Notes: generated by a model not told the origin, from the letters alone. A DNA stretch of 64,000 nt from Bacteroides eggerthii (GCF_025146565.1 NZ_CP102258.1:2078001-2142000), one strand, 5' to 3'. Positions 16,308-26,430 are shown, numbered from the stretch's first letter. Program-made: numbers and translations.

Positions 16308-19300
16308 ATGAAGAACAGCATGTTGAATTTTAAGTATGTAGTGATTACTCTATTGAGTATATTGCTTTGGATTCCTTTGGGTGCATATGCACAGCAGATA
16401 GTCAAAGGAACTGTTTTAGCAGAAGGGGAACCTTTGATTGGAGTAACTGTCAAAGTCAAAGATTCTTCTGGTGGGACAATTACAGATTTGGATGGCAAAT
16501 ATTCAGTTTCGGTACCTAATCTGGATGCTACTTTGGTTTTCTCTTTTATGGGGTATGTAACAGAAGAAATTCCGATAAAAGGGAGAGGGAGTGTGAATGT
16601 CACCATGAAAGAGAATGTTACAGAATTGGGAGAAGTAACGATTGTTGGTTATGGTGTTGTGGCTAAACGTGATTTAACGGGTGCAATATCTTCTGTGACA
16701 TCTAAGCAGATAGAACAAGATGCTTCTCAATCTTTAGAAGGACTTCTTCAGGGAAAAGCAGCAGGTGTTTCTATTATAGCTAATAGTGGGGAACCCGGTG
16801 GAGGTATTACTATGAGAATTCGTGGGCAATCGTCTTTGAATTCTGGTATTGAACCTTTATATATTGTAGATGATGTACCTATACAGGTAGAAAATACACA
16901 GATGAATCATGGTGGAACTGCCTTGAGTCCGTTAGCAAATATAGATCCTTCGGATATTGCCTCAATTGAAGTCCTTAAAGATGCTGCGTCAGCGTCTATT
17001 TATGGTTCACGTGCAGCAAACGGAGTTGTTATTATAACTACGAAAAGAGGAAAAAGCGGAAAACCGGTTATAACTTTTAATGCTTCATTGGGAGTTAGCA
17101 ATATTGCCAAGAAAAAAGCGGTATTAAACGGGCGCCAATATTCAGAATTGATATTGGATGAGTATGAAAATGCAGGAGACCCAAAGCCGATTTGGCAGGT
17201 AGTTGATTCTTTGAATCCAACAACAAGTGCAGATAATGATTGGCAATCAATGGTTTATCAGAGCGCAATTCAGCAGAAATATGACTTGGGTATATCAGGA
17301 GGAACAAAAGATTTGCGTTATGCAATGAGTGCTTCTTATCTTGATCAGGAAGGAACTGTAATAAATACGGGTTATAAACGTATCGGGACTCGTATAAATG
17401 TAGACTATCGTGCTAATAAATGGCTTAAGGTTGGGAGCAGTACGTCTATTAATGACGGTCGTAATAAGAGAACTACTCAGGGAAATAGCGAAGCGTCTGT
17501 GGTTGCAGTCTTAACGTATCCTCCTGTGTTTAGTTCACATAATCCCGATGGCAGTTTGATTGGAAGATTATCCGGAAAGACTAGTCCTTATGCAGCTGCG
17601 CAGGCTGCGAAGCGTAATAGCCATAATAATAGAATTGTGACAAACGAATATATAGAATTATTCTTCACTAAGAATTTGCGTTTTAAAACAAACTTTGCTT
17701 ATGATCTTTCTATAACGAAAGAAGATTCTTTTGCAGATAAGATATTGGATAGCAAGGGTCAATATCAGGCAAGAACCCGTTCGACAAAAAGTTTCACCTG
17801 GGTAAATGAGAATCTTTTGTTTTATAATAAAACATTCAATAAAAAACACAATTTGGCATTAATGGCCGGATATACCCAGCAGTCTTGGCAATCAGAATAT
17901 ACAGGCATAGATGGTGAAGGATATTCTTCGGGCAGTATTACTACTTTAAATGCAGCGTCTGTCATAACAAAAGCATATACGCAAAATACTAAACATGCTA
18001 TTATTTCTTATTTGGCACGTGTTAATTATGATTATATGAGCAGGTATTTGTTTACTGCAAGTATTCGTAGAGATGGTTCTTCCCGATTTGGAAATAATAA
18101 GAAATATGGTAATTTCCCGTCTGTACAATTAGGATGGAGGTTTTCGGATGAGTCATGGATGAAATCTTTAAGTTTTCTTTCTAATGGTAAAATACGTTTT
18201 AGTTATGCTTTAACAGGCAATGAAAGTATTCCGAATTTTATTACTCATGGAGCCTATGCAGTAACTGGTAATTATATGGGAAGTCAGGCTATTTATCCTA
18301 CAAGTTTGAAGAATCCGAATCTGACTTGGGAGAATACCGAACAGTATAATTTAGGTTTGGATTTGAATTTCCTGAATAATAGAATCAATTTTATAGGGGA
18401 CATCTATTTGAAGAAAACTAAAGATCTTTTGTTTAATGTGAGGTTACCTCAAACATCGGGATTTGGTTCTGTGTGGTCTAATTTAGGTAATTTGAGTACA
18501 AAAGGACTTGAATTGCAACTTAATACAGTAAATATCAAAGGTAAATTTAACTGGACCTCCGACTTCAACATATCGTTTGATAGAACTATTGTTGATAAAT
18601 TGCCAGATGGTGCCGATATCTTATCAGGACGCAGTATTGTACGCGAAGGAGAGCCTGTCGGATCATTTTATGGCTGGAATATGTTGGGGGTTTATTCTCG
18701 TGACGAAGATAATTACTATGTAAGAATGAAACCAGATGGCACAGTTCAAGAGTATCAATTATTGTTTGGTGCCGGTGGTGCACCTTTTACTGGAGGAGAT
18801 GTTCAATGGGAGGATATTAATGGTGATGGTATTATAGATGATAGCGATAGAAAGATTATAGGTTGCGGACAGCCTCTTTTCTATGGAGGGTTTTCCAATG
18901 AGTTTTCATATAAAGGTGTTTCTTTAAATATATATACAACTTTCTCATATGGCAATGATATATATAATGACGTCCGTTCAACTCAGGACGGTATGGATGC
19001 TGTAAACAATGCCACACGTGATGTTTTAAATCGTTGGAGAAAGCCGGGTGATGTGACTAATGTACCTATTGCTATGCGTAAAGATCCTAAATCAAATGGT
19101 CGTCAGTCTAATAGATGGATAGAAGACGGTTCTTATTTTAAGATTAAGAGTGTGATGCTTTCTTATGAGTTACCAAAGAAATGGATTAGTAAAGCAATGT
19201 TAACTCACTTGAGGGTGTATGTTTCGGGTACCAATTTGTTGACGTTTAGTCATTATTCCGGCTATGATCCGGAAGTTAATGCAACCTCCAGTGCTTTGGA

Positions 19301-19370
19301 AATAGGTCGTGATACAGGAGTATATCCTTCTGCGCGTACCTTCACATTTGGCTTAAAAGCTTCATTTTAA
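16308..19370 (+). CDS. SusC-family TonB-dependent outer-membrane transporter
   Basis: A 1020-residue SusC homologue. It has a signal peptide (about residues 1-28, ending YAQQ), a carboxypeptidase-regulatory-like beta-sandwich (about 30-110, IVKGTVLAEGEPLIGVTV to ITDLDGKYSV), the TonB box region TELGEVTIVGYG, a plug domain with LEGLLQGKAAGVSI and MRIRGQSSLNSGIEPLYIVD (about 145-190), then a 22-strand barrel to the terminal aromatic residue (FTFGLKASF). It imports oligosaccharides across the outer membrane as a complex with SusD. It is immediately followed by its SusD partner and preceded by enzymes, the standard polysaccharide-locus arrangement. Base composition is clearly AT-richer than the core genes outside the locus. 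Confidence 0.97.
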   Translation: MKNSMLNFKYVVITLLSILLWIPLGAYAQQIVKGTVLAEGEPLIGVTVKVKDSSGGTITDLDGKYSVSVPNLDATLVFSFMGYVTEEIPIKGRGSVNVTMKENVTELGEVTIVGYGVVAKRDLTGAISSVTSKQIEQDASQSLEGLLQGKAAGVSIIANSGEPGGGITMRIRGQSSLNSGIEPLYIVDDVPIQVENTQMNHGGTALSPLANIDPSDIASIEVLKDAASASIYGSRAANGVVIITTKRGKSGKPVITFNASLGVSNIAKKKAVLNGRQYSELILDEYENAGDPKPIWQVVDSLNPTTSADNDWQSMVYQSAIQQKYDLGISGGTKDLRYAMSASYLDQEGTVINTGYKRIGTRINVDYRANKWLKVGSSTSINDGRNKRTTQGNSEASVVAVLTYPPVFSSHNPDGSLIGRLSGKTSPYAAAQAAKRNSHNNRIVTNEYIELFFTKNLRFKTNFAYDLSITKEDSFADKILDSKGQYQARTRSTKSFTWVNENLLFYNKTFNKKHNLALMAGYTQQSWQSEYTGIDGEGYSSGSITTLNAASVITKAYTQNTKHAIISYLARVNYDYMSRYLFTASIRRDGSSRFGNNKKYGNFPSVQLGWRFSDESWMKSLSFLSNGKIRFSYALTGNESIPNFITHGAYAVTGNYMGSQAIYPTSLKNPNLTWENTEQYNLGLDLNFLNNRINFIGDIYLKKTKDLLFNVRLPQTSGFGSVWSNLGNLSTKGLELQLNTVNIKGKFNWTSDFNISFDRTIVDKLPDGADILSGRSIVREGEPVGSFYGWNMLGVYSRDEDNYYVRMKPDGTVQEYQLLFGAGGAPFTGGDVQWEDINGDGIIDDSDRKIIGCGQPLFYGGFSNEFSYKGVSLNIYTTFSYGNDIYNDVRSTQDGMDAVNNATRDVLNRWRKPGDVTNVPIAMRKDPKSNGRQSNRWIEDGSYFKIKSVMLSYELPKKWISKAMLTHLRVYVSGTNLLTFSHYSGYDPEVNATSSALEIGRDTGVYPSARTFTFGLKASF

Positions 19371-19393
19371 GGTATAATTTAAACAGTATAAGT

Positions 19394-20842
19394 ATGAAAA
19401 GATATATAAAATCAAGGATTATATTAATAATAATGTCTTGTTCGTTATTGTTAAATTCATGTGAAAGTCTCATAGATGTTGGTCCTGACAGTAATTTTAC
19501 TTTTGATAATTTTTGGAATAGTAAAGAAGAAGCAGAAGCAGCTGTATTAGGCATATACAATCAGATGCAAGTTGCCTTAAAAGCTAATTATGCCTATTGG
19601 GGAGATGCTCGTGGAGGATTACTAACCCGTGATAATAGTTCGGACCAAGCTGAAAGATTGACTACTAATCTTTTAAATTCAGGTATGAGTTCGGCAAGTT
19701 GGGATCCTCTTTATATATGGATTGGGTATGCTAATTATTGTATAAAGAATATACCGAAGGTTGTCGATAAGACGTTTACTGATGCTCAGCGTTCAGCCTT
19801 GTTGAGTGAGGCTTACTGGGCGAGAGCTTTAGCATATTTTTATGTTGCACGTATTTGGGAAAGTGCACCTTTAGTGACGGAACCAACTACTAGTACAGAA
19901 GATGAAATGTTTGTGAAACAGGTTTCTTCGGAAAAACTATTAGAACAAGTACTTTCCGATTTGGATATGGCACGTATTGGTATTGTAAAAGATTATGCTA
20001 AAGATAATAGGAAAAACAGAGGAAGGGCCACTCTTTCTGCTTTTTATGCGTTACGAGTGGATGTATTAATGTGGATGCATGAATATGAAGAAGCTGTAAT
20101 TTATGCGGATAGTTTAAAAAATGCCATGGGAAATATATCCTATGATTATGTAGCTCCGGCAGATTGGGGTAAAATGTTTAAATCTGCAACTAATGAAGCT
20201 GGTGCTGGTAATTCGAAGGAATCTATTTTTGAATTGCAATTTTCACAAGAAGAGTTTAGTACCAGTGGCTTCAATGGTAGATGGACTGGTTACTGTGATT
20301 TTAGACCTAATTTGACTTGCTTGGAGCTTTTTGCAAATCGACAGAATGAAGGAGATATAAGAGTTGCCGAAACTATAAAAGACGTAAAAAGCGAAACAAC
20401 GGAAATATGGAAATATACAGGTAAAAATTTTCCATCGGGAGGAATACATGATAATAACTTAATAATATACCGTTGGCCTGATATTCAACTTTTAAAAGCT
20501 GAAGCATTAAATAGATTAGGTAAAAGAATAGAAGCTATTGAAATCGTGGAAACTTTGAGAGCAAAAAGGTTTGGAAGAATAACGCCTCTGACTAATATAA
20601 ACAAAAATAGTATGGATGAAGTGGAATTGGCCATATTAGAGGAAAGAGCAATTGAATTTCTGGCAGAAGGAAAGCGCTGGTTTGATGTTGTGAGGACGGG
20701 CAGAGTGGATGAACTTGTTAATCCAACTTTGACAACAAAGATAACTGATCCTTATAATTATTATTGGCCGGTAGGCACATCTGTTATGAGAGTGAATCCC
20801 AATCTTGTACAGAATCCTTATTATCAGAGTACTGGAGAATAA
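19394..20842 (+). CDS. SusD-family surface glycan-binding lipoprotein
   Basis: A 482-residue lipoprotein with the lipobox LLLNSC (Cys near residue 23). It has SusD/RagB features: an N-terminal stretch with SNFTFDNFWNSKEEAEAAVLGIYNQ, TPR-like helices (EAYWARALAYFYVARIW) and the C-terminal RWFDVVRTGR and YWPVG..VMRVNPNLVQNP that end most SusD proteins. It caps the SusC barrel and binds glycan at the cell surface. The length is slightly short for the family (often 500-600) but all parts are present. It lies 23 bases after SusC. Confidence 0.96.
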   Translation: MKRYIKSRIILIIMSCSLLLNSCESLIDVGPDSNFTFDNFWNSKEEAEAAVLGIYNQMQVALKANYAYWGDARGGLLTRDNSSDQAERLTTNLLNSGMSSASWDPLYIWIGYANYCIKNIPKVVDKTFTDAQRSALLSEAYWARALAYFYVARIWESAPLVTEPTTSTEDEMFVKQVSSEKLLEQVLSDLDMARIGIVKDYAKDNRKNRGRATLSAFYALRVDVLMWMHEYEEAVIYADSLKNAMGNISYDYVAPADWGKMFKSATNEAGAGNSKESIFELQFSQEEFSTSGFNGRWTGYCDFRPNLTCLELFANRQNEGDIRVAETIKDVKSETTEIWKYTGKNFPSGGIHDNNLIIYRWPDIQLLKAEALNRLGKRIEAIEIVETLRAKRFGRITPLTNINKNSMDEVELAILEERAIEFLAEGKRWFDVVRTGRVDELVNPTLTTKITDPYNYYWPVGTSVMRVNPNLVQNPYYQSTGE

Positions 20843-20859
20843 TTAAATATAAAAAACTT

Positions 20860-21489
20860 ATGATTATGAACAAATTATATAAGATAATAGGAGTTTCCTT
20901 TATAACATGTTTATGCTTGTTATTTAATGGTTGTGAGCTCCAAACGTCTGCAGAGTGGGACGATTCGGTTTATACGAGGTTAGATAAAACAAAGAACGCT
21001 TATGAATGGATTCTTTCTGTTGAGAATGATAAGCCTGGAACTTTTAAAGATTTAATATCTATATTGGATAAAACAGAACTGGATACTCTTTACAGTAATC
21101 CTGTAACACGAACTATTTTTGCTCCGAATGATGATGCTATTAAGGATTTCTTAAATGCAACTTCAAATAAAAATTATAAATGGAAGACAATAGAAGATGT
21201 TCCTGTTTCTATTTTGGAAAAGATGTTGAAAACTCATGTTATTTATGGGGAAAAGTATTTATCTACAAGCCCTGAGGTTACGGAAGATAATAAGGATCTT
21301 ATTGTAAAAACGATGAATCATACCGCTTTGTCTATCTATCGTTTGGCAGATTTCAGATTTCGTTATGTTGGTGAGTTTACAGTGACAGTTAGAAATTCTA
21401 ATTTTGAGCCTACGAATGGTGCATTACATATCATAGATGTTTTGGCTGTTAAGGATGCTATGAGATTTGATGATAACTTTATGAACTAA
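20860..21489 (+). CDS. FAS1 (fasciclin) domain lipoprotein
   Basis: A 209-residue lipoprotein with a lipobox ending FNGC (Cys near residue 25) and one FAS1 domain. AYEWILSVENDKPGTFKDLI leads into TRTIFAPNDDAIKDFL (the H1 motif), then THVIYGEKYL and NGALHIIDVLAVKDA (the H2 region). FAS1 domains mediate adhesion and ligand binding, and single-FAS1 lipoproteins often occupy the position of extra surface glycan-binding proteins in SusC/D loci. The start is set at the ATG 17 bases after the susD stop; an ATG six bases further on is an equal alternative. A much longer upstream frame would overlap susD and lacks a signal sequence. Ligand is unknown. Confidence 0.88.
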   Translation: MIMNKLYKIIGVSFITCLCLLFNGCELQTSAEWDDSVYTRLDKTKNAYEWILSVENDKPGTFKDLISILDKTELDTLYSNPVTRTIFAPNDDAIKDFLNATSNKNYKWKTIEDVPVSILEKMLKTHVIYGEKYLSTSPEVTEDNKDLIVKTMNHTALSIYRLADFRFRYVGEFTVTVRNSNFEPTNGALHIIDVLAVKDAMRFDDNFMN

Positions 21490-21505
21490 CAAAAGAACAG
21501 AAAGT

Positions 21506-23563
21506 ATGAAAAAGATATTTATATTGTTTGCTGTTGGCATGTTTCTGCATGTGTTCAGTTCTTGTCAGGACGAGAAGAATGTAGAAGATTTGATTGTTAC
21601 GGCAAAGCTTTCAGAAATAGAACATTCGAGTGCTATTGGTGGTGGTTTTGTTACAACAGGAGGAGATGTTTTCGAAATGGGTGTTTGTTTTAGTAAAGAC
21701 AACTCTTTGCCTACAATTATAAACGATACGGTTAGAGCACGTAATACGAAAAAAGGGGCATTTGCTTGTCAAATTGTAAATTTAGCTCCTAATACGGAAT
21801 ATAATGTTCGTGCCTATATAAAGGTTGTCTCAGGTTTCAAGTATGGAGATGTTGTAACGTTTGTAACAGCTCGTGAACCTGGAGTTCCTGAAATAGGAGT
21901 GATAACTTTAAAAGAATTTAGTGAAAATAGCGCAGTGCTATCTTGCCCTATCACATTTAATGGAGGATTGAAAGGGGAAGATATTGTGAAAGGAGTGGTT
22001 TATACGACAAATAGGCAGGCATTGCCGGAAAGAGATATTGACTTAGCTTCAGAAAATGTTGATGACAAGTTGTATTATGTTCATACTACAGAAAAAATGA
22101 ATCCTAAAGATTCAGTATTTACTGTATCTATACAATCGCTATTGCCTAAAACAACCTATTATTGTAAAGCTTTCATTAAAAATGATTTTGGAACCGGATT
22201 TAGTGAAGAATTTTCATTTGAAACACAAGAAAAACTGACGCCACTGGTTTCAATTACTCAATTTGACGAAAAAGAAATGGTTTCTTATACATCAGTTAAG
22301 GGATATGGAAATTTGGCTTATGAAGGTGCATCTGATGTTATTGAAAAGGGCTTTTGTGCAGGAACTTCGGATAAGGCGAACGAAGCAAAGTTACGTGTTG
22401 TGGCAGATAATACAGATTTAGGTGATTATGATTTAGTTTTAGAAGGGCTTCAGCCAAATACTATTTATTATATGTGGAGTTATGCGAAAAACGGTAACGG
22501 AATTGCTTACTCTGAAGAACCTGTTTCTTTCAAAACACTACCAATATCAGAACCCGTCATTGAGTCTGCACCTTATGCAATGGATATGACAATGTTGCAA
22601 GGTTCGTCTAATTCGGTGAATGTATCAGCTAATATAATACGTACGGGAGGTTCTAATATTACAGAGAAAGGATTCTGCTATGCAGATGTACCTGAACCGA
22701 CAATTTCCTCCCAGAAGATTATTATTTCCGGAACTGCTTTAGGCGAAATATCTACAACAATAACAAATTTATCGTCAGGTAAAGTCTATTATGTTCGTCC
22801 ATATGCGGTAAACGCTGTAACTGGTGTAGGGTATGGTGAAGCTATAACTTTCAAGATTCCGGATTTGTCAGAGTTGGTTTATATTCCGGGAGCGACATAC
22901 AGTCCTAAATGTCTTAAAGTGACCGATACATCTTTGTCTGATTTTTATGTTGCAAAATTTGAAGTAACTACGGATGAATTTGCTGAGTTCTTAACTGCTT
23001 ATGGTGCAACGGGAGATAATTTTAATACTCATATTAATAGCGATTTCCCCAATAAACCACTCATTGTTTATAATCCCGATACTAATCCAGTTCAGGCATC
23101 GTTTCAATATCATGCAGTTTCGAATACTTGGAGTGCTGCAGAGGGAAGATCGGGAAAGGCTGCCGGATTTATATCATGGTATGGGGCTTATGAATATGCA
23201 AAATGGAGAGGAGGAATGATTCCACCGGCAGCATATTGGGAATATGCTGCCATTGGTGGGGGAAGTTCATCCGGATTTAAATATAGTGGAAGCAACAATG
23301 TCCTTGAAGTTGGTTGGACTGACGGGGCTGCTCTTGAAGCTCCGGGGTTGAAAAAAGAAAATGAGTTAGGAATATTTGATATGACAGGAAATACTTGGGA
23401 ATGGATTAATGAAACGCGTGATGATGTCACGGGGTACAGAAAGGGAGGTAGTATAAATGAAAAATCCAATAGTAAGCATTTATTGGTGACAAATACTGTA
23501 TCAACAATGAATAGGGTTAGTCCTAATTGGAATATGGGATTTAGATATTTTAGAATTAAATAG
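21506..23563 (+). CDS. Surface lipoprotein with FN3-like repeats and an FGE-like domain
   Basis: A 685-residue lipoprotein (lipobox VFSSC, Cys near residue 20). About four repeats of 100 residues resemble fibronectin type III sandwiches: each contains a glycine-rich GVCF/GFCY-type strand and ends with a pattern like APNTEYNVRAYIK..GYGDVVTF. From about residue 455 to the end there is an FGE-sulfatase/SUMF1-like domain (LVYIPGATYSPKC, FYVAKFEVTTDEFAEFL, GAYEYAKWRGG, GIFDMTGNTWEWI, MGFRYFRIK). The paired catalytic cysteines of formylglycine-generating enzymes are absent from the C-terminal segment, and no sulfatase is encoded nearby. A binding role, not sulfatase activation, is therefore likely. 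The position after SusD and FAS1 matches SusE/F-type accessory binding proteins. Confidence 0.85.
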   Translation: MKKIFILFAVGMFLHVFSSCQDEKNVEDLIVTAKLSEIEHSSAIGGGFVTTGGDVFEMGVCFSKDNSLPTIINDTVRARNTKKGAFACQIVNLAPNTEYNVRAYIKVVSGFKYGDVVTFVTAREPGVPEIGVITLKEFSENSAVLSCPITFNGGLKGEDIVKGVVYTTNRQALPERDIDLASENVDDKLYYVHTTEKMNPKDSVFTVSIQSLLPKTTYYCKAFIKNDFGTGFSEEFSFETQEKLTPLVSITQFDEKEMVSYTSVKGYGNLAYEGASDVIEKGFCAGTSDKANEAKLRVVADNTDLGDYDLVLEGLQPNTIYYMWSYAKNGNGIAYSEEPVSFKTLPISEPVIESAPYAMDMTMLQGSSNSVNVSANIIRTGGSNITEKGFCYADVPEPTISSQKIIISGTALGEISTTITNLSSGKVYYVRPYAVNAVTGVGYGEAITFKIPDLSELVYIPGATYSPKCLKVTDTSLSDFYVAKFEVTTDEFAEFLTAYGATGDNFNTHINSDFPNKPLIVYNPDTNPVQASFQYHAVSNTWSAAEGRSGKAAGFISWYGAYEYAKWRGGMIPPAAYWEYAAIGGGSSSGFKYSGSNNVLEVGWTDGAALEAPGLKKENELGIFDMTGNTWEWINETRDDVTGYRKGGSINEKSNSKHLLVTNTVSTMNRVSPNWNMGFRYFRIK

Positions 23564-23572
23564 TGACATATG

Positions 23573-23598
23573 AGGATGTTTTCTAATGAAAGCATCCT
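23573..23598 (+). other. Intercistronic hairpin in locus A
   Basis: AGGATGTTTTC (23573-23583), the loop TAAT and GAAAGCATCCT (23588-23598) form an 11-bp stem with one G:U pair. It starts 9 bases after the stop of the FN3/FGE gene, with no T-run after it, so it is more likely an mRNA-processing or partial-termination element than a full terminator. Confidence 0.6.
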
Positions 23599-23605
23599 CG
23601 TAAAT

Positions 23606-25141
23606 ATGAATGATATGTATAAAAGGATATGTTTGTTGATAGGGATTTATTTTATATTTAATATACCACTATCTGCTAAGTCATTTATTATTTCTGATAA
23701 AAATCGGATAGAAGATGCCCCTTTGTTAGATGGGGAATTTAGTGAGTTGAACTTTGGAGGAGCATATCTTCTGGAGGTTGGTAAAATGGTGGGAATATAC
23801 GTGGAACATACGGCAAAGTCGTTGCTTAGGTTTGATATGCAGGATGTGAAATTTAATCAGATACGTTCTGCTAAGGTACGCTTGTATAAACCAAATTGTT
23901 TTATTCAATTATTTCCAGTAGAAGTGGGTCTTTATAAAGTTGAGGGAAAAGAAAATTGGGAAGAAGGCATGGGGATTTGTGAGCTATCAGCAAAAGGATG
24001 TTCATGGGGTAAATGGAAAGATAAGACATATACGCTTATAAAGAAGCAAACAGTATCAAAAGATGAAGGGGGCTGGGTCGAATTCGAAATTCCCTCTGAT
24101 TTGGTACAGGATTGGTTGGAACACCCGGAATCAAATAAGGGCATGTGCATTGAAGCGATACCACAAAAAAATCAGTGGGGAGAGCATTTATATTTTTATG
24201 CCAGTGAGCATTATTCGGGTAAGGGGCCACAGTTGGTTGTTGAGGGAACGGGTGAAAGGAAGTTAGTCAAAACTAAGACTAATCCACAAAATAAAAAGAA
24301 GGAACATGGTTATTTAGCTATAAAAGAGAATGCCTTTAATAAATGGTTAAGAGCATCTAAGCGCTTGGCTAACTTTACTTTTTTAGCTGAAATGGATAGA
24401 GATCAAGCCAAATTATTTTATTATTATGATGTCATTTTTCGTAGAGACTTTTTACTGAATCGTTATCAAATACCTTTAGGACAAACTTTTGCTAATATTG
24501 ATGAGGCTGTGGCTAAAAATGACGAGGCAAGAACGCGTACGTTGATGAAAGATGTACGTAAATATCTTTTGGTTTGGGAGTATTTAAGAGAGACAGACTG
24601 GTATACATCAGGGCCTTTAGCAGAAATATTATCTCCCTGGCAGTTATCTGCATTGTTTGGTAAAGGTGTTTTCGGACGTATGGAAGAATCGGCGTTAGAA
24701 GAGAATAAAAAGATATGGGTAAGTTATGATAAAAAGGGTATGTTAGAGAATATGGATAAAACCATGCGTCAAACAAAAGAGAAGCTAAGATTACCCCCAC
24801 AAGTTGTTGATATCTTTCGCCAATATTTAGAACCTATTGAAAACATGGAGCATAAAAACTTAATGGATTTTAAAAATGATTTGGTGGAAGTACAGAGAGC
24901 TTATGCAGGTAGACTTAATGATATTACAACTTTCAACAATGTAAAACAGATGCATTTACATCATGAAGTTTTCCTTTATTATCAGTCTATATATAATACT
25001 CCGAGGTGGTTTTATTTTATGGATAATGCTCCTATTATACCTTATGCAAAATGGATAGTCAATACTCGTAGGCGAATGTACAATGTGGAGGCTAATCAAA
25101 AACAATTGAATGAGATTCGGAAGTATTTGCCTATAAAATAA
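23606..25141 (+). CDS. Secreted DNRLRE/CBM96-like protein with a helical C-terminal domain
   Basis: A 511-residue protein with a signal peptide (about residues 1-24, ending PLSAKS). Residues about 25-215 form a DNRLRE/CBM96-like beta-sandwich: DAPLLDGEFSELNFGG, KSLLRFDMQDVKFNQIRSAK, VKWVEF-like ends and SEHYSGKGPQLVVEG. This fold binds uronic-acid-containing or other polysaccharides. The rest (about 230-511) is helical, with many Lys/Glu and aromatic residues, and I do not recognise it; it may be catalytic or structural. The start is placed after the upstream hairpin, at MNDMYKR, because an earlier ATG would lie inside the hairpin. It sits between the accessory binding lipoprotein and GH105. 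Confidence 0.72.
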   Translation: MNDMYKRICLLIGIYFIFNIPLSAKSFIISDKNRIEDAPLLDGEFSELNFGGAYLLEVGKMVGIYVEHTAKSLLRFDMQDVKFNQIRSAKVRLYKPNCFIQLFPVEVGLYKVEGKENWEEGMGICELSAKGCSWGKWKDKTYTLIKKQTVSKDEGGWVEFEIPSDLVQDWLEHPESNKGMCIEAIPQKNQWGEHLYFYASEHYSGKGPQLVVEGTGERKLVKTKTNPQNKKKEHGYLAIKENAFNKWLRASKRLANFTFLAEMDRDQAKLFYYYDVIFRRDFLLNRYQIPLGQTFANIDEAVAKNDEARTRTLMKDVRKYLLVWEYLRETDWYTSGPLAEILSPWQLSALFGKGVFGRMEESALEENKKIWVSYDKKGMLENMDKTMRQTKEKLRLPPQVVDIFRQYLEPIENMEHKNLMDFKNDLVEVQRAYAGRLNDITTFNNVKQMHLHHEVFLYYQSIYNTPRWFYFMDNAPIIPYAKWIVNTRRRMYNVEANQKQLNEIRKYLPIK

Positions 25142-25180
25142 AAAATGATTATTTTAATAATATTGTAATTTACTAATTGT

Positions 25181-26278
25181 ATGAAGAAACAGCTTATATT
25201 TTCAATGCTTTTCATAGGAAGTTCTTTATGTGCGGCAAATCCTTTCTCGGGTAGTATGAAGAAAGGTGATGTAGAAAAAGTTTGTAATGCAGTTGCCAAA
25301 TGGCAGATTGTTAACCATGAACAGGTGAAGCATAATCAGCTCGACTGGACTAACGGTACTTTATATCGTGGGATGACAGAATGGGGTAAAACATCTGGTA
25401 ATCAGGATTGCTATAATTTTGTCAATGAAATAGGGGAGAAGCATAATTGGAATGTGTGGGATCGTGTTTATCATGCCGATGATATTTGTGTGGGGCAGGC
25501 TTTCATTGAAATGTATCGCAAGATGGGAGACAGGCGCATGTTGCAACCCACGCTTGAACGTGCATTTTATGTAGCCAGTCATCCTTCCAAGGCTCCTTTG
25601 CTAAAAATCGATGCAATTGGCAAGGATGAACGCTGGTCATGGTCGGATGCTTTATTTATGGCTCCTCCAGTGTATGCTGCATTATATCAGATAACGGGCG
25701 AAAAGATTTATTTGGATTATATGGATAGCGAATACAAAGCATGCGTGGATTCGCTTTATGATAAGGAGGAACATTTGTTTTATCGTGATTGCAAGCGCAT
25801 TCCTTTGAGAGAAAAGAATGGTAAAAAACAGTTTTGGGGAAGAGGTAACGGATGGGTATTTGGAGGACTTCCTTTGATTATTGATAATTTGCCAATAGGA
25901 TGTGCCAGCCGTAACTATTACATCAGTCTGTTTGTTGAAATGGCAGAATCAGTGAAAGCTACTCAATGTAAAGGAGGTGATTGGCGTACGAGCCTTTTAG
26001 ATCCGGATTCTTATGATATGCCTGAAAATAGTTGTTCTGCTTTCATGTGCTATGGGATAGCCTGGGGAATAAGGAATGGTTATTTGCCGAAGAAAACTTA
26101 TGGTAAGGTTTTAGAAAAAGGTTGGAGATCACTTGTAAGCGCAGTGCATGCCGATGGTAAATTGGGGTATATCCAACCGGTAGGTGCAGCTCCCAAAGCT
26201 GCGGGATATGATGCGACCGATGTATATGGTGTAGGAGCATTCTTGCTCGTAGGAAGTGAAATAATAAAGGGATTGTAG
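25181..26278 (+). CDS. GH105 unsaturated uronyl (rhamnogalacturonyl) hydrolase
   Basis: A 365-residue protein of family GH105, the (alpha/alpha)6-barrel YteR family. These enzymes hydrolyse the terminal 4,5-unsaturated uronic acid left by polysaccharide lyases. A signal peptide (about residues 1-19) directs it to the periplasm. Diagnostic segments are DWTNGTLYRGMTEW (about 52-65), YHADDICVGQAFIEMY (about 95-110), ERWSWSDALFMAPPVYAAL (Asp near 155, the catalytic Asp), QFWGRGNGWVFGGLPLI and GYIQPVG...YDATDVYGVGAFLL. It is the last gene of the locus A operon and closely resembles the C-terminal domain of the lyase fusion in locus B. Confidence 0.94.
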   Translation: MKKQLIFSMLFIGSSLCAANPFSGSMKKGDVEKVCNAVAKWQIVNHEQVKHNQLDWTNGTLYRGMTEWGKTSGNQDCYNFVNEIGEKHNWNVWDRVYHADDICVGQAFIEMYRKMGDRRMLQPTLERAFYVASHPSKAPLLKIDAIGKDERWSWSDALFMAPPVYAALYQITGEKIYLDYMDSEYKACVDSLYDKEEHLFYRDCKRIPLREKNGKKQFWGRGNGWVFGGLPLIIDNLPIGCASRNYYISLFVEMAESVKATQCKGGDWRTSLLDPDSYDMPENSCSAFMCYGIAWGIRNGYLPKKTYGKVLEKGWRSLVSAVHADGKLGYIQPVGAAPKAAGYDATDVYGVGAFLLVGSEIIKGL

Positions 26279-26430
26279 TTGATAAATTCTCTCTCTAACA
26301 AAGTCCTGAACTTTTTTATTGAATGTTGGGACGTTTCATCTTTTATAGAGTGGACAGACTTTATTGGTAAAGTGCAAAGATAAATTCGGAGCGAATGTTA
26401 ATGCTTTGCCGAACATTATTTAAGATATAA

